Shown piece by piece: positions 34,554-46,286 of a DNA stretch of 64,000 nucleotides. The DNA is from Ypsolopha sequella (taxonomy: Eukaryota; Arthropoda; Insecta; Lepidoptera; Ypsolophidae), in contig OW204012.1 in assembly GCA_934047225.1 (NCBI GenBank), positions 5,704,001 through 5,768,000 on the forward strand. Direction: 5' to 3'. The position numbers were made by a program, and so were the translations under genes. Below the pieces are notes generated by a model. It made no database searches. It was not told the DNA's origin and saw nothing but the letters and a program-made list of their open reading frames with translations. Each line of letters opens with the position of its first letter. Positions within the stretch are counted from its first letter, which is position 1.

Positions 34554-34896
34554 TTTTCAATGCATGTGCTCGTAAAGGCCCACTTTTTATGCATCAAAAC
34601 CGAACAAAAAGTCGATTATTTTGCCCTAGGGCTTTATTATTATTATTATTTTTTTATTTTTTTACAATGGTTGGCTAACCTGCAGCCTTTCCTGTGTACC
34701 ATAGATGTTATACTTTTTTTCCACTGTTTAACGGCTCTGGATACAGTCCTTTTGAGCCAATTATAATTTAAAGTTCACAAGATTATATTTGTTTTCATTT
34801 CCTCACACTATGCATTGAAAAACGTAGTATCATACACGGGCGTAAAATCGTCCTCGTAATTTATTCCATTTCGCCCTAGTAGCATAAACTACTATT
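34554..34896 (+). mobile_element. Dispersed repeat family B, copy 6 (inside LINE tail M4)
   Basis: Interrupts the LINE 3' tail at 34098-34990. Other M copies give the empty site TTATTATTT/TATTACATA. Confidence 0.75.
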
Positions 34897-35062
34897 GTTA
34901 CATAGATATTTTTTTTATAAGATTAAATTTTGACTTGTGAAATGTGTATTTTATATACCTACTTTGTAAAATAAACTATTTGTTTTTTTTATTTTATTTG
35001 AGGTACACAAAATTGGTTCAGAAAAATTTACCTTATTCAGGCATGCAAATTTTAGAGTATAC

Positions 35063-35404
35063 CATACATCCATCCATCCATCAGCCCGTATTCGTCCACT
35101 GCTGGACATAGGCCTCCCCAATATTACGCCACTCTTGGCAGCCCTCAGTCATCCGCATCCAGCCGCCACCCGCAACGTCCTTCAGATCGTCAGTCCAGCG
35201 GGCGCGAGGGCGGCCTACGCTGCGCTTTGCTGTACGTGGTCTCCATTCCAATGCCTTACGGCCCCAACGGTTATCACGTCGGCGACAATTATGGCCAATC
35301 CACTGCCACTTCAACTTACTGATTCGGCAAGCTATGTCGGTCACCTTCGATCTCTGACGGATATCTTCGTTTCGGATTTTATCCATCAGAGATATCCCAA
35401 ACAT
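35063..35404 (-). pseudogene. RTE-type LINE, C-terminal ORF end, open
   Basis: The minus strand encodes MDKIRNEDIRQRSKVTDIAC, then RISKLKWQWIGHNCRRRDN, RPRARWTDDLKDVAGGGWMR and EAYVQQWTNTG, then stop. The 3' end is (GATG)n, the simple-repeat tail usual for RTE LINEs. This is the endonuclease/RT polyprotein tail only; the copy is strongly 5' truncated. Confidence 0.85.
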
Positions 35405-35669
35405 TGAGTATACATTTTATATTATCTATTCATAAAAGTATCTATAATATTATTACTAATTTTTTAGTAACCATGCGTCAAAGTTTGGGAGTGACTGCAA
35501 AGGCACGATTTATTTTACAACAAACTGAAGAAGGGAAAAGTAAAAAGCATCCGGAATAGAAGAGCTTGTATAACTATATGAATGTGGAAGAAGGAGAGCC
35601 GACAATTCCAAGTATTTACTATAGCGAAAGAGGTGTTTTCGAATAGGGGAGATGACAGGGGAAACAAAA

Positions 35670-35950
35670 TATTATTCTATTTAGTCCGTCATTTAGATTA
35701 TCGAAAAATATTGGACACGTATTGTTTCTTTTGTCAATCAAACAAAAAATTACAGAGATAAAGCGCGTCAAAGTTTGGGAGTGGGGACTGGTGACGTCAC
35801 GCCTAGGTAAAAAGTGTACTCAGTCGTGACGTCACGCGGAACTTAGCGAGCTATATCTTCATAATTTTTTGTTGAATTGACAAAAAAAAAAATACGTGTC
35901 GAATATTTTCTGATAATCTAAATGACGGGCTAATTAGAATTTTTTAGTCA
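35670..35950. mobile_element. Foldback MITE family J, copy 2
   Basis: Same arms and TGACGTCA-rich centre as copy 1. A GTCAAAGTTTGGGAGTG scrap recurs just upstream at 35475. Confidence 0.75.
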
Positions 35951-36566
35951 TCATGCCTATTCATCCCTTCTTACCGGACGTATTTTTTGTCATTAAATAT
36001 ATATATATTATTTATATATTTTATATTATTAAATAAAAATATATATTTATTTATACAATTTATGTCATTACGTATAGATCCCGGCATTTACATTCCCCTC
36101 ACTTACACAAACACATACTCTCTCATACATACTCATCTTACATTAACTCCACACAACACAAACATCTTGTCGAACAAATGAGCAAATTAAACCATAAGAT
36201 TACGTTAGGTAGTTAAGTTGCTATGTTATGTTTAAATATACGAGTAGTCTAAATTCGGACTAACGAATTAGTTAAGTTTTGATTATTATTTTTTACAGTT
36301 GGGGAAATTTGTTATTGGTCTTAGTTTAAGTTTTGAAACATTGTTTAGAGTACATATATCGCTGTTAATTTCCTGAATAAACTAAATAAATAAATAAGGT
36401 AACACCTTTCGACACGGATCCCTAAACAACTAGAGCACATTGGGCGGTATGTATCCGTCCCCGCGAAGGTCACCAGCTAAAGAACGATGAATACACTGCG
36501 CCTGCAAAATCGGCTATGTGATTTTAAATTTTATGCATATTTTAATTCGTATCGTAATGAAAATAC

Positions 36567-36939
36567 TTTTTCAATGCATGTGCTCGTAAAGGCCCACTTT
36601 TTATGCATCAAAACCGAGGAGAAAGTCGATTATTTTGCCCTACGGCTTTAATATTATTATTTTTTTTATTTATTTACAATGGTTGGCTAACCTGTAGCCT
36701 TTCCTGTGTACCATAAATGTCATACTTTTTTTTCCACTGTTTAACGGCTCTGAATACAGTCCTTTTGAGCCAATTACAATTTAAAATTCACAAAATTATA
36801 TTTGTTTTATTTCCTCACACTATGCATTGAAAAACGTAGTATGATACACGGGCGTAAGAGCAATAAATTACTCGGTTACGTTTGAAACACTCGCTACGCT
36901 CGTGTTTTAAATCGTCCTCGAAATTTATTAACTACTATT
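36567..36939 (+). mobile_element. Dispersed repeat family B, copy 7
   Basis: Most complete copy, including the ACTCGCTACGCTCGTGTTTT segment and the ACTACTATTA end. Confidence 0.75.
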
Positions 36940-37029
36940 AAAATTGCACAAAATTCAAAATTACATAGCTCATTTTGCAGGCGCAGTGACGGTATGTAAG
37001 AATTATAAAGTATTGTCACCACAGTATAG

Positions 37030-37375
37030 ATTAATGGCCGTCCATTGATCACGTGACGTTTTAAGCAACTTTCTAACCCCCGCCTTCCCCATGGTGATAC
37101 GTGGTGAGGTTTTAGACTACCCCGTGTATTTTTTTGGTACAAAGTATATTAAAAAATTCAGAATATTATCTTTAAATTAAATTACTATCCAAGTTTTGAT
37201 GTCAAAAGGTCACGCACCTTTTTTCGGTTTAAAAATTGTGCGTTCAAAGAATAAATAAATACACGTGATGTCTCACTACACCCCTCCCCCTCCCCCCTAG
37301 TGATATTTGGTGATTTTTTCCGAACTCCCTCCCCCCCTTTCGCGCCTCACGTGATTAATGGACGACCCCTAAGAA
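37030..37375. mobile_element. MITE with GTCCATTRATCACGTGA ends
   Basis: GGCCGTCCATTGATCACGTG at the left and GGGTCGTCCATTAATCACGT inverted at the right. C-rich interior. Confidence 0.7.
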
Positions 37376-37988
37376 ACAGTATTCATCTGGGGCAGTGTCC
37401 CTGTCCACTGAGCAACAGTGTCCTTGAAACAACGCTCGGTAGACGCAGGCATTAGGGCTGCCCACATAAATGCGCAGGAGTCGGGTGGCGTCTTACACAC
37501 TCCGCGTTCGTTGAACTTATCCTAAACTCACCACAAGTATGAATTTTGCCTATAATTAGTTGATAGAATAAAGTAACCAAATATAGAATACCATTTTGAT
37601 TTTTTGTTTAAAAAACACAAAAATTAAAGACGTTTATTAGTAATTATAATAATCAGTCATACATTTTTTATTGTTCTAGTATTCGTTTTTTGTTTTTAAT
37701 ATTACTTAACAATTTTTTATTTTTCATTAATCAAATTGACAAAATGGAATAGCTACCCAAATATGGAATATTAGAAAAAGACACGTGGTTCTTATTTAGA
37801 AAAAAACAAAATAGTAAGGAAATTTTGGAATAAAATAATGTGGAATTTAATCTTCTTACAAAAATCACAAATTTGAGTGTCAAACTCTGGACCTGCATAG
37901 ACAATAAACTTTTGACCCATGTTTTTCCCTAAGTATCTTGAGAAGACAAAAAACGCCTGCCATTGCCACACCACGAACCTGACTGGTC

Positions 37989-38124
37989 CTCTAAAAAGGC
38001 CGCTTTGGGTGAATCATATTATGATTCCGTTCTAATGTCGTCTCTTTTGCACGCGTGAAAAAACTGACTCCATCCTACTTTCAAATCATTTTATAATTCA
38101 CCCAAATTGGCCTTTTTAGATCCC
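37989..38124. mobile_element. Foldback MITE, 136 bp
   Basis: AAAAAGGCCGCTTTGGGTGA and inverted AAAAAGGCCAATTTGGGTGA. Confidence 0.75.
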
Positions 38125-38145
38125 CTGATGCCTTATTGTCTAACT

Positions 38146-38258
38146 TCAACATCTATCGCTATTGCTTTCAAAAGTACGCGTGATTGGCTAGAAGTGATGA
38201 GTCACGTCATTTCTAGCCAATCACGTTACCTTTAAAGCAACAGCGATAGACGATTCAT
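38146..38258. mobile_element. Foldback MITE, 113 bp
   Basis: ATCTATCGCTATTGCTTT, GTGATTGGCTAGAAGTGA and inverses. Confidence 0.75.
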
Positions 38259-38524
38259 GACTATTTCCTTACACAATCGCACCTAAATAAAGTCGACACT
38301 AAAGTAAATGAATGAGATAAAAAATTACTTAAAATTGGATCTTTAGTTTTAGAGAAATGGTGGTATTCAATATTAGGGCTACTATTCCATAATTAGTAAC
38401 TTTCCTCTACCTGCTACGGGTAAGGAGAACGCTGTATTCTTACGCAACAGCTTATTTGGTGCTCGAAATTTGAGTACCTTTTATATAGAAATATACCTCT
38501 ACATAAAATAATACCGACTTAATA

Positions 38525-38882
38525 AGGTACAGGTGGTAGAGCTGATGCCGGGCTCGACTGTGGAGGTTTACCATCTTACTTGGAGACCCCCTCGAAGTAA
38601 TTCGGGGGAGAGTAAGAGGACAGCTCACAGGCAAAAAACCAGGAGGCCCACCATGCCTGGGACCGATGGATGGCGGTATATCCATCCCTAATAGCCGGGC
38701 CTTATATGGAACAGACTGGTGATAGGCACCGGCGTCACTGGTGCGAGGGTTCCGGCACCGCGCTCACCAACCCGCCTGCCCAGCGTGTGTGAGTATGGGC
38801 AATTCCTCCAGGATGACAGCCGGGAGTGGCAAAGTCCTGGAAAGGCTTATGTCCAGCAGTGGACGAAGGAAGCTGATGGATG
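38525..38882 (+). mobile_element. SINE-like family U, copy 3 (near full length, 0.36 kb)
   Basis: Begins GGTACAGGTGGTAGAGCTGA (first bases uncertain). Body includes CCAGGAGGCCCACCATGCCT and AACCCGCCTGCCCAGCGTGT. Tail TATGTCCAGCAGTGGACGAA then GATGGATG. The tail resembles the RTE LINE at 35063. Confidence 0.75.
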
Positions 38883-39070
38883 AAATAAGGTACATGAAAT
38901 TTGGACTGCACGTTTCTTGAATGACGTATTAGACATCCGCTAAGGGACTTTAGGAAAATCTCACGGGATTGGGAGAAACGGGAATCACGCGAGCAAAGAT
39001 GCAGGGCTTGCCAGGGTCGGACTGGCCGTAGAGTCAGGGTGGCGATTGCCACCCGGGCCCCCCCGGGCTT

Positions 39071-40150
39071 ACTATACTATCTACACGCAAAATAGTTCAC
39101 ACATAGGCATACGTGGATAAATTTACTACACTATCTACACGCAAAATAGTTCACACATAGGCATACGTGGATAAATTTACTATACTATCTACACGCAAAA
39201 TAGTTCACACATAGGCATACGTGGATAAATTTACTATACTATCTACACGCAAAATAGTTCACACATAGGCATACGTGGATAAATTTACTATACTATCTAC
39301 ACGCAAAATAGTTCACACATAGGCATACGTGGATAAATTTACTATACTATCTACACGCAAAATAGTTCAGACATAGGCATACGTGGATAAATTTACTATA
39401 CTATCTACACGCAAAATAGTTCACACATAGGCATACGTGGATAAATTTACTATACTATCTACACGCAAAATAGTTCACACATAGGCATACGTGGATAAAT
39501 TTACTATACTATCTACACGCAAAATAGTTCACACATAGGCATACGTGGATAAATTTACTATACTATCTACACGCAAAATAGTTCACACATAGGCATACGT
39601 GGATAAATTTACTATACTATCTACACGCAAAATAGTTCACACATAGGCATACGTGGATAAATTTACTATACTATCTACACGCAAAATAGTTCACACATAG
39701 GCATACGTGGATAAATTTACTATACTATCTACACGCAAAATAGTTCACACATAGGCATACGTGGATAAATTTACTATACTATCTACACGCAAAATAGTTC
39801 ACACATAGGCATACGTGGATAAATTTACTATACTATCTACACGCAAAATAGTTCACACATAGGCATACGTGGATAAATTTACTATACTATCTACACGCAA
39901 AATAGTTCACACATAGGCATACGTGGATAAATTTACTATACTATCTACACGCAAAATAGTTCACACATAGGCATACGTGGATAAATTTACTATACTATCT
40001 ACACGCAAAATAGTTCACACATAGGCATACGAGGATAAATTTACTATACTATCTACACGCAAAATAGTTCACACATAGGCATACGTGGATAAATTTACTA
40101 TACTATCTACACGCAAAATAGTTCACACATAGGCATACGAGGATAAATTT
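39071..40150. repeat. 54-bp tandem satellite, 20 copies
   Basis: Unit starts ACTATACTATCTACACGCAA and ends ACGTGGATAAATTT. Exactly 1080 bp. Units are almost identical: single changes at about 39129 and 39370, and a shared T-to-A (ACGAGG) in two of the last three units. No frame is open through it. Confidence 0.97.
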
Positions 40151-40661
40151 TCAAAGTTTTGAATTTCTTTCATTTTCAATTTTTTCTAAAGATTTTGCAA
40201 AACTACTTATCTAAATCATATCATATCAATAAACGAAGCGTGTTTTTCTAGATATTAGAGTGAAAAACTATGATTTTTTAAAATTAATATTATTTGCAGA
40301 GGTGATGAAAATTTGCATATTATATAGTCTAAGCTCGTCATTTTGCGTATTAAAAACAAAAAACTGTTAGTCCCCCGGAGCTTGAATAAGAATTTTGAAA
40401 AAATAATTTTGCCATCTGGACCCCTTAGGCTCAGTCCCTCAGTCAGGAGCTTGTTTCAGCTGGTACTCGGTAAAGAATAGTTATTTGTGCAACAAGAGAG
40501 CAAACATTTTTTTTGTTGCGAGTGCCGTGTTTGAATCCCGAGGAAGCGAAGGATTTTATAATTGAATCACAAGCGAGTGTAGCGAGTGATTCAAAGTTGG
40601 AATCCTGAGCGTGGTGAAACGAACAGAATAAATTTGCTCTCGTGTGACATGACACATACAA

Positions 40662-41154
40662 CTTTTCACCTCACTAGCGAGAAAACACAGATGTAAAGGC
40701 ACCATCTTATCGAACGAACTTATAAGAATTCAATGTTTTTTTTTCTTTAAACAATACACCATATAAAAATATTGCACATATAAAATGGAAGGAGTGTTAA
40801 TTGAATCCCAAATCCCAAATTTTGAAATCCCAAAAGCCGCGAACAATCGGAAATGTTTGATAAACCGATCGAAAACGCAAAACATAACCATCACGCGGGA
40901 GTTTTACTCCATCTATCCGTTTCCGGATTCCATACACATTGGGAGGCCATACACAGGATTTCGAGAAGTTTACCTTATCTATGGTATCCGACAAACTATA
41001 GGGCTGTGTATTATAGCCTCCCAAAGTGTATGGAATGCATATTGAGTGAAATGAAACACTTTTCTTCGCTTCTTAAAACCAGTGAGCAAAAATCGATTTT
41101 GCTCACTGTTTTTAAGCAACAAAGCCGCGCTTTTCGAGCTAGTGAGGTGAAAAG
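40662..41154. mobile_element. MITE with CTTTTCACCTCACTAGC ends
   Basis: CTTTTCACCTCACTAGC at the left and its exact inverse at 41138-41154. Inner inverted pair CATACACxxTGGGAGGC. Confidence 0.75.
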
Positions 41155-41598
41155 ATATTTACAATTACCTATTACCTATCCTATCAACCTCAAGGATAAG
41201 CCTTCAACTCAATAGACTACAATCCAATAAGAACAAGTCGTAACAGTTTCCCATTACAAATAGATTAGTCGGTGTAAGTGGAACATACGATGTTGGGTGA
41301 CTGTACCGGAGGTCGGTTGTCGTTGGCCATCGAGCAACTAGCCCCGAGAGACGCCGTACTGTCCGATTTTAACAACTATAGCAAAGAGCATAAACTATTA
41401 CTGCGTAAAGAAGCGACACTCACCTCTCCCGCAAGTTTATTGTCGCCCGCAAATCGGGTGCACGGTCGTGTGCATGCTGTACTCAGTAAGGCTCAGTGTC
41501 GTTTGTGCACAAGCGTGTATTGACAAGCTAATTACGCGCGTGAGAGTTGCAGGTAATTAAATTGGCGGGAATGTACCGAGTGTCGGGGGTGTGATTAT

Positions 41599-41712
41599 AG
41601 TCCGTAAAATATAGTTTGAGCCCTGTGACAGCTGTCAGCGCTGTACATATTTGAGCAGGCGAAAGAGAGTTAGAAACACAAATTGTACAGCTCAAGCTAT
41701 ATTTTACGGACT
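41599..41712. mobile_element. Foldback MITE, 114 bp
   Basis: AGTCCGTAAAATATAGTTTG and inverted AGTCCGTAAAATATAGCTTG. Confidence 0.8.
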
Positions 41713-42017
41713 TTAATCAGTGTTTTTGCGTAGACTTGTTTATATGCATCTCACTCCCACTTACGGGGGTTTCTCTATTTCTATCACTGCGTGGTTAGTC
41801 AATCAGAGCGCGTGAAAGTGCATTGAAAGTTGGCGGTATTTATTCCGAACAAACCAAGTCTGATAGCATCTCTTTAGGGGTAGTTGCTCTATGTCGTTGG
41901 CTGTCTGGTGTATGTAGATCGGAATTTTTGATATCTAAATGACGGACACGTACAGACGGAACTGTCCGCGGATTTTCTTCTAGTTACTACGTATTAAACA
42001 CTCTGGTAAGTTTGGTA

Positions 42018-42115
42018 TTCTTGTCATATTGATATTCTAGTCATTTTGATATTCTGAACATTTTGATATTCTAGTCATTTTGATATTCTGAACATTTTGA
42101 TATTCCAGTCATTTT
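42018..42115. repeat. 17-bp tandem repeat, about 6 copies
   Basis: Alternating ATTTTGATATTCTAGTC and ATTTTGATATTCTGAAC units. A related 18-bp run occurs at 43905-43955. Confidence 0.85.
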
Positions 42116-42269
42116 GATACAGTAGTAATTGTGTATACTTAGACTCTGTTTTTTTATTTATTTAACATGTTTTGTACATATTTTTATCTTTAAAAAAAAT
42201 CACGTAATCCCTAAGGGGGGTTTAAATGCGATTTCTGAGCCACTTCTTAGTGGTACAGTACATAACAAA

Positions 42270-43420
42270 AAACTTTTAACAAAAAAATAGCAACCGACTT
42301 CAATAGTAACAGCAGTCATTCACTAAAAAGTTAATAATAATTCTATAAAGACCGATGGTACCGAAGCAACACTTTTGCCGACTTCTTTCTTCCTGAAACG
42401 TTATGTTATCTAGAAGTCGGCGTTCTTATATTGGTTTCTATGTTGCTTTATCGTAGGAAATACGCCGACTTCTAGATAACATAATGTTTCAGGAAGAAAG
42501 AAGTCGGCAAAAGTGTTGCTTCGGTACCATCGGTCTTTATAGAATTATTATTAACTTTTTAGTGAATGACTGCTGTTACTATTGAAGTCGGTTGCTATTT
42601 TTTTGTTAAAAGTTTATTTTATTTCACATTTTTTAGTGTTGCTGGGTTAAATTGTGAGGTATAGGTAGTTCTTGCAAACGTGGTGTTAATATGAAACGAA
42701 GTTCAAGTGAGTATAAGTAGCCATGTTTGAGTAGCTTCCTGCTATCAGCACCCTAACACAACATGATTACCGCAATCTCAAGTTATGTGCTGTCATCCGT
42801 TGAAGAGTTCTACGGTGATGAAGCCAAGATCGAAATTCAGGTGGGTACACTGGCAATTTTCAGCAATGCCCTGCAATGAGCACCCTAACACAAACTGGTT
42901 GCCGCAATCTAAAGTTATGTGCTGTCATCGGTTGAGGAGTTCTATGGTGATGAAGCCAGGATCGAAGGTCAGGTGGGTATTCTGATAATCTCCAAGTAAT
43001 ACCCTTGAATCAGCACCCTAACGCAGTGATTGCCGCAATCTCGAGTTATGTGCTCTGATCCGTTGAAGAGTTCTATGGTGAATATATTGATGAAGCCAGG
43101 ATCGAAGGTCAGGTGGAAGAATGTCGATTTTCAAGTAATACCTTGTAATCAGCACCCAAGTACATAGCGATTGCCTCAATTTTGAGAGATATGCTGTCAT
43201 TTTCTGAGGAGTTCCACCGCCTATCTCTGAAGACCTTCATCAGATCATGACCAAACCCAAAATGGGACCTACCTGGAAGTATACTCTTTCAAACAAAAAA
43301 AGAATTGTTCAAATCGGTTGGGAAATGACGGAGTTATGGAGTAACAACGCCAAAAAAAAAAAAAAAAAAAAAAAATACAGTCGAATTGAGAACCGCCTCC
43401 TTTTTGAAGTCGGTTAAAAA
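42270..43420 (+). mobile_element. Composite dispersed repeat family F, copy 2
   Basis: Same structure, length and orientation as copy 1, with only scattered substitutions, so both derive from a recent source. Confidence 0.75.
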
Positions 43421-43439
43421 TACAAGTAAATAATAAAAA

Positions 43440-43708
43440 CATTAAACTAACATAATTAATTAGTTCAAGACAATAGATGTCTCTTCATAATTTCTCTTAC
43501 TTTGTTAGGTTTGACATCTATGTCTTGCAACACTTTACCTGGTATACTATTTAACATTTCAGGTAGCATGTAGTTCCAAGTGCGCTTTCCATAAATATTG
43601 TTGCTTTTGGGCAGAACATAAGGAGGTAGATAGGAAACGTTACGAAAATGTTGCGGCCGCGTTCTCTTTTGAAGACAGTTGACATTATTATATTCTTCAC
43701 ACACAATA
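43440..43708 (-). pseudogene. LINE ORF2 C-terminal fragment
   Basis: The minus strand reads EEYNNVNCLQKRTRPQHFRN then NNIYGKRTWNYMLPEMLNSI, ending KRHLLS and stop. The YGKRTWNxLP motif is common at the C-terminus of CR1/Jockey-type LINEs. MITE E5 abuts its 5' side. Confidence 0.6.
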
Positions 43709-43710
43709 AA

Positions 43711-43869
43711 GCCGATTCTGAAGGCTTTAACTTTAGTTTTAGTGCTGTCAAAACTAAATTTTCATCGTTGCAAAATAGTTCATAAGTGTGAAGAACAGAA
43801 GCTAAATTACTTTGGAAAAATTTAAGTAATGACAGCACTAAAACTAAAGTTAAAGCCTTCAGAATCGGC
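43711..43869. mobile_element. Foldback MITE family E, copy 5
   Basis: Complete 159-bp foldback that abuts the LINE fragment at 43440-43708. Confidence 0.85.
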
Positions 43870-44278
43870 TTTACTAGCTAGTTTAATCTTCGACGGATTG
43901 TACAATTGGTCATTTTGATACCTTGGTCATTTTAATACCTTGGTCTTTTTAATACTTTGAACGTAATGGACCTAAAGGTATTATATTGGTATAATATATT
44001 ACAATCATGCGCCGGTTGTTTTTAGAAAGAAAATTGAGAAAAGTGACAAAACGTCAACCATTTTTTAATCAATTAAACGTGTGGTGTGGTAAATAATCCT
44101 AGTTATTGAATAAAGAATTTTTTTATTTTCATTGATTGCGAAAGTCCATCATCGACTTAAATTGATATACTTATTTATAATTTGCAATATTCCGCTAAAC
44201 ACTCTTGTTTTGCTATTCAAGATGCAGATTTATTTTTATTTAATATGCTAAATTGTTTAAACGCGAGAGCATGTTTGG

Positions 44279-45128
44279 CGGAGGCGATATGCAAAAAAAA
44301 TTCGGGTGTTTCTTTTCTGTGTATTTCACGGAATACACGGAAAATTATAATCAGTTTCTGGTATATGCATTTTGACTATATAATCTAAGGTTTTGAAATT
44401 AGAAAACATGTTTGGATAAATTTTCCTCGATAGAAATAATTGTTGAAACGAGGTCTTCAAACACACTTTTTCTCCTCGTTTGATGAATAGGAACCATACA
44501 CAGAACTCAAACATATTTTATTAGGTGTGTTTTAACAATATCTAAAGATTTCATATTTGAAATTTTGCTAGCTATTTTAGTTTTTTAATAAGAATATAAA
44601 TAAGAATTTTGCACTTCTTTTTATGCGTGCAGCCTGTGGGCTAAGTATACTCAGAAAGCTTACAATGCCCTTCGTGTTCAATACAACAATGCGTTTAGGA
44701 TGCTGATGGGGTTGCCGCGACACTGCAGTGCCTCAGGCATGTTTGCAGAGGCGCGAGTTGATTGTTTTCATGCCACTTTGAGAAAAACGTCCCTGCGTCC
44801 CTGGTGCGCAGAGTGCGCGGCAGCAACAACAGTATCCTGGCCATGATAGCGGACAGGCTTGGTTGCTGTTACATGAATCACTGCTGCAGTATTCATGTGG
44901 CAGTAGACAGACCTGTCTTCTCTAAAATTAATAATTTCAATGTTACTAACACTTAGACTAGACTAAGTTTACTAACAAAATTTGTGATCCATAGTTGGTC
45001 TTTCAATAAATGATTTGATTTGATAAAACCAACTTTTTTCCCTTTTGCCCTGAATCCGCCCCTCTCGCACTGCGCGATTTTTCGCTTTGAGTGACAGTGA
45101 CAAAAATAAAATTCGCATAGCCTCTTAA
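44279..45128 (+). mobile_element. TTAA-type MITE family G, copy 3, split by a LINE
   Basis: Homology to the other G copies runs 44279-44599 and resumes at about 45025 (AAAACCAACTTTTTTCCC) to CATAGCCTCTTAA. The intervening 0.42 kb is a LINE 3' end. Confidence 0.75.
44600..45024 (+). pseudogene. LINE 3' end inserted in MITE G, frameshifted
   Basis: Reads YNALRVQYNNAFRMLMGLPR then HCSASGMFAEARVDCFHATL, and after a frame change RRVRGSNNSILAMIADRLGC. Ends AATAAATGATTTGATTTGAT, a (TTTGA)n tail. Same LINE type as 22695-22995. The insertion splits G copy 3. Confidence 0.85.
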
Positions 45129-45379
45129 TAGAAATTGCAAAAAACAAAAGGCCCTACGGTCAGAGAACGAAATCATTCGCCGGCTACGATTGCTGTTGTC
45201 AAGTAAATACCGTTATAATATTAATATTATTGAGGTTACCAAGAGTGAACGGTAAGTACCGAATGACGCAGTTAAAACTTGTGACCTAAAAGATCTAAAT
45301 TCTAGACCTGCATCCGTGCGAGATAATGCGACAACCGACTACATTTCGGAATAAGACAGAATTACAAGTTAGACTTTAT

Positions 45380-45625
45380 TTAGCGCCGCTCTGCACCTGG
45401 TACGCTCATGAGTCACCAGCAGGCACTGACTGAAAATCAGCGCTGAGGGATTACCTTCAGCACATCGCTGAGTCAGTTGCCTTTTTCAGTAACAGCCTAC
45501 CGTATAGTTCTAATGTAATTTTAAATAAAATAGATGTAAGTAGAAATATTGTATGTAGTGTATTGTAATGTGGCTGTTGCCGAAATAAATGTGTTTCTTT
45601 CTTCTTTCTTTCTTTCTTTTATTTA
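45380..45625 (+). mobile_element. Retroelement 3' tail with (CTTT)n
   Basis: GCCGAAATAAATGTGTTTCT followed by (TTTC)n. A similar AATAAAGCTC(TTTTC)n tail ends at about 33480. Confidence 0.45.
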
Positions 45626-45892
45626 AAATCTCGCAATGAAGTGTACGGCCGCCCACACATCAAACTACTAAATTAAAACAGTACAATAGGTAGTTTTTAA
45701 CTCTAGGCAATCGAAAACCTAAAACCCTTCTAGGTTTGGGCTAGAACTATTATTCCGATTTTGCTAAAGTTTGATTTATAGTAGGAACGAGGATTCCAGG
45801 AAAATAAACATTGTTTGCACCAAACTGTTCAGATATGTAACAAACAATAGAAAAATAGCACTACCTATACATTATTCAAAGTATCATAGATA

Positions 45893-46115
45893 TGGCGGAT
45901 GGCGGTATATCCATCCCCAATAGCCGGGCCTTATATGGAACAGACTGGTGACGGGCAGCGGCGTCATTGGTGCGAGGGTTCCGGCACCGCGCTCGCCAGC
46001 CCACCTGCTCAGCGTGTGTGAGTATGGGCAATTCTTCCAGGATCACCGCCGGGAGTGGCAAAAACCTGGAAAGGCTTGTGTCCAGCAGTGGACGAACTAG
46101 GCTGATGGATGGATG
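45893..46115 (+). mobile_element. SINE-like family U, copy 4 (5' truncated)
   Basis: Starts GATGGCGGTATATCCATCCC and ends at the GATGGATGG tail. Confidence 0.75.
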
Positions 46116-46286
46116 TATGAAATGAAAATGACCTTACAGCAATAAATACTTGTCAGTGAATGTAACCCCAGCGAGTACCTTCTGATGACGCAGCCCGAGA
46201 TACTTGTGACTCTAGGCATGACTAAGGCGCAGGCGTAGGTCGCAAAAGTGGATTATGTTATAAAATATATAAACCTGCTTCATTTC

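Larger units (their letters stand above)
34098..34990 (+). mobile_element. LINE 3' tail family M, copy 4, split by D4 and B6
   Basis: Homology to copy 1 runs 34098-34236, 34499-34553 and 34897-34990. Two MITEs fill the gaps. Confidence 0.8.

Noticed and set aside
39071..40150. CRISPR-like array
   Set aside because: The 54-bp units are contiguous and uniform with no variable spacers, and the context is eukaryotic.
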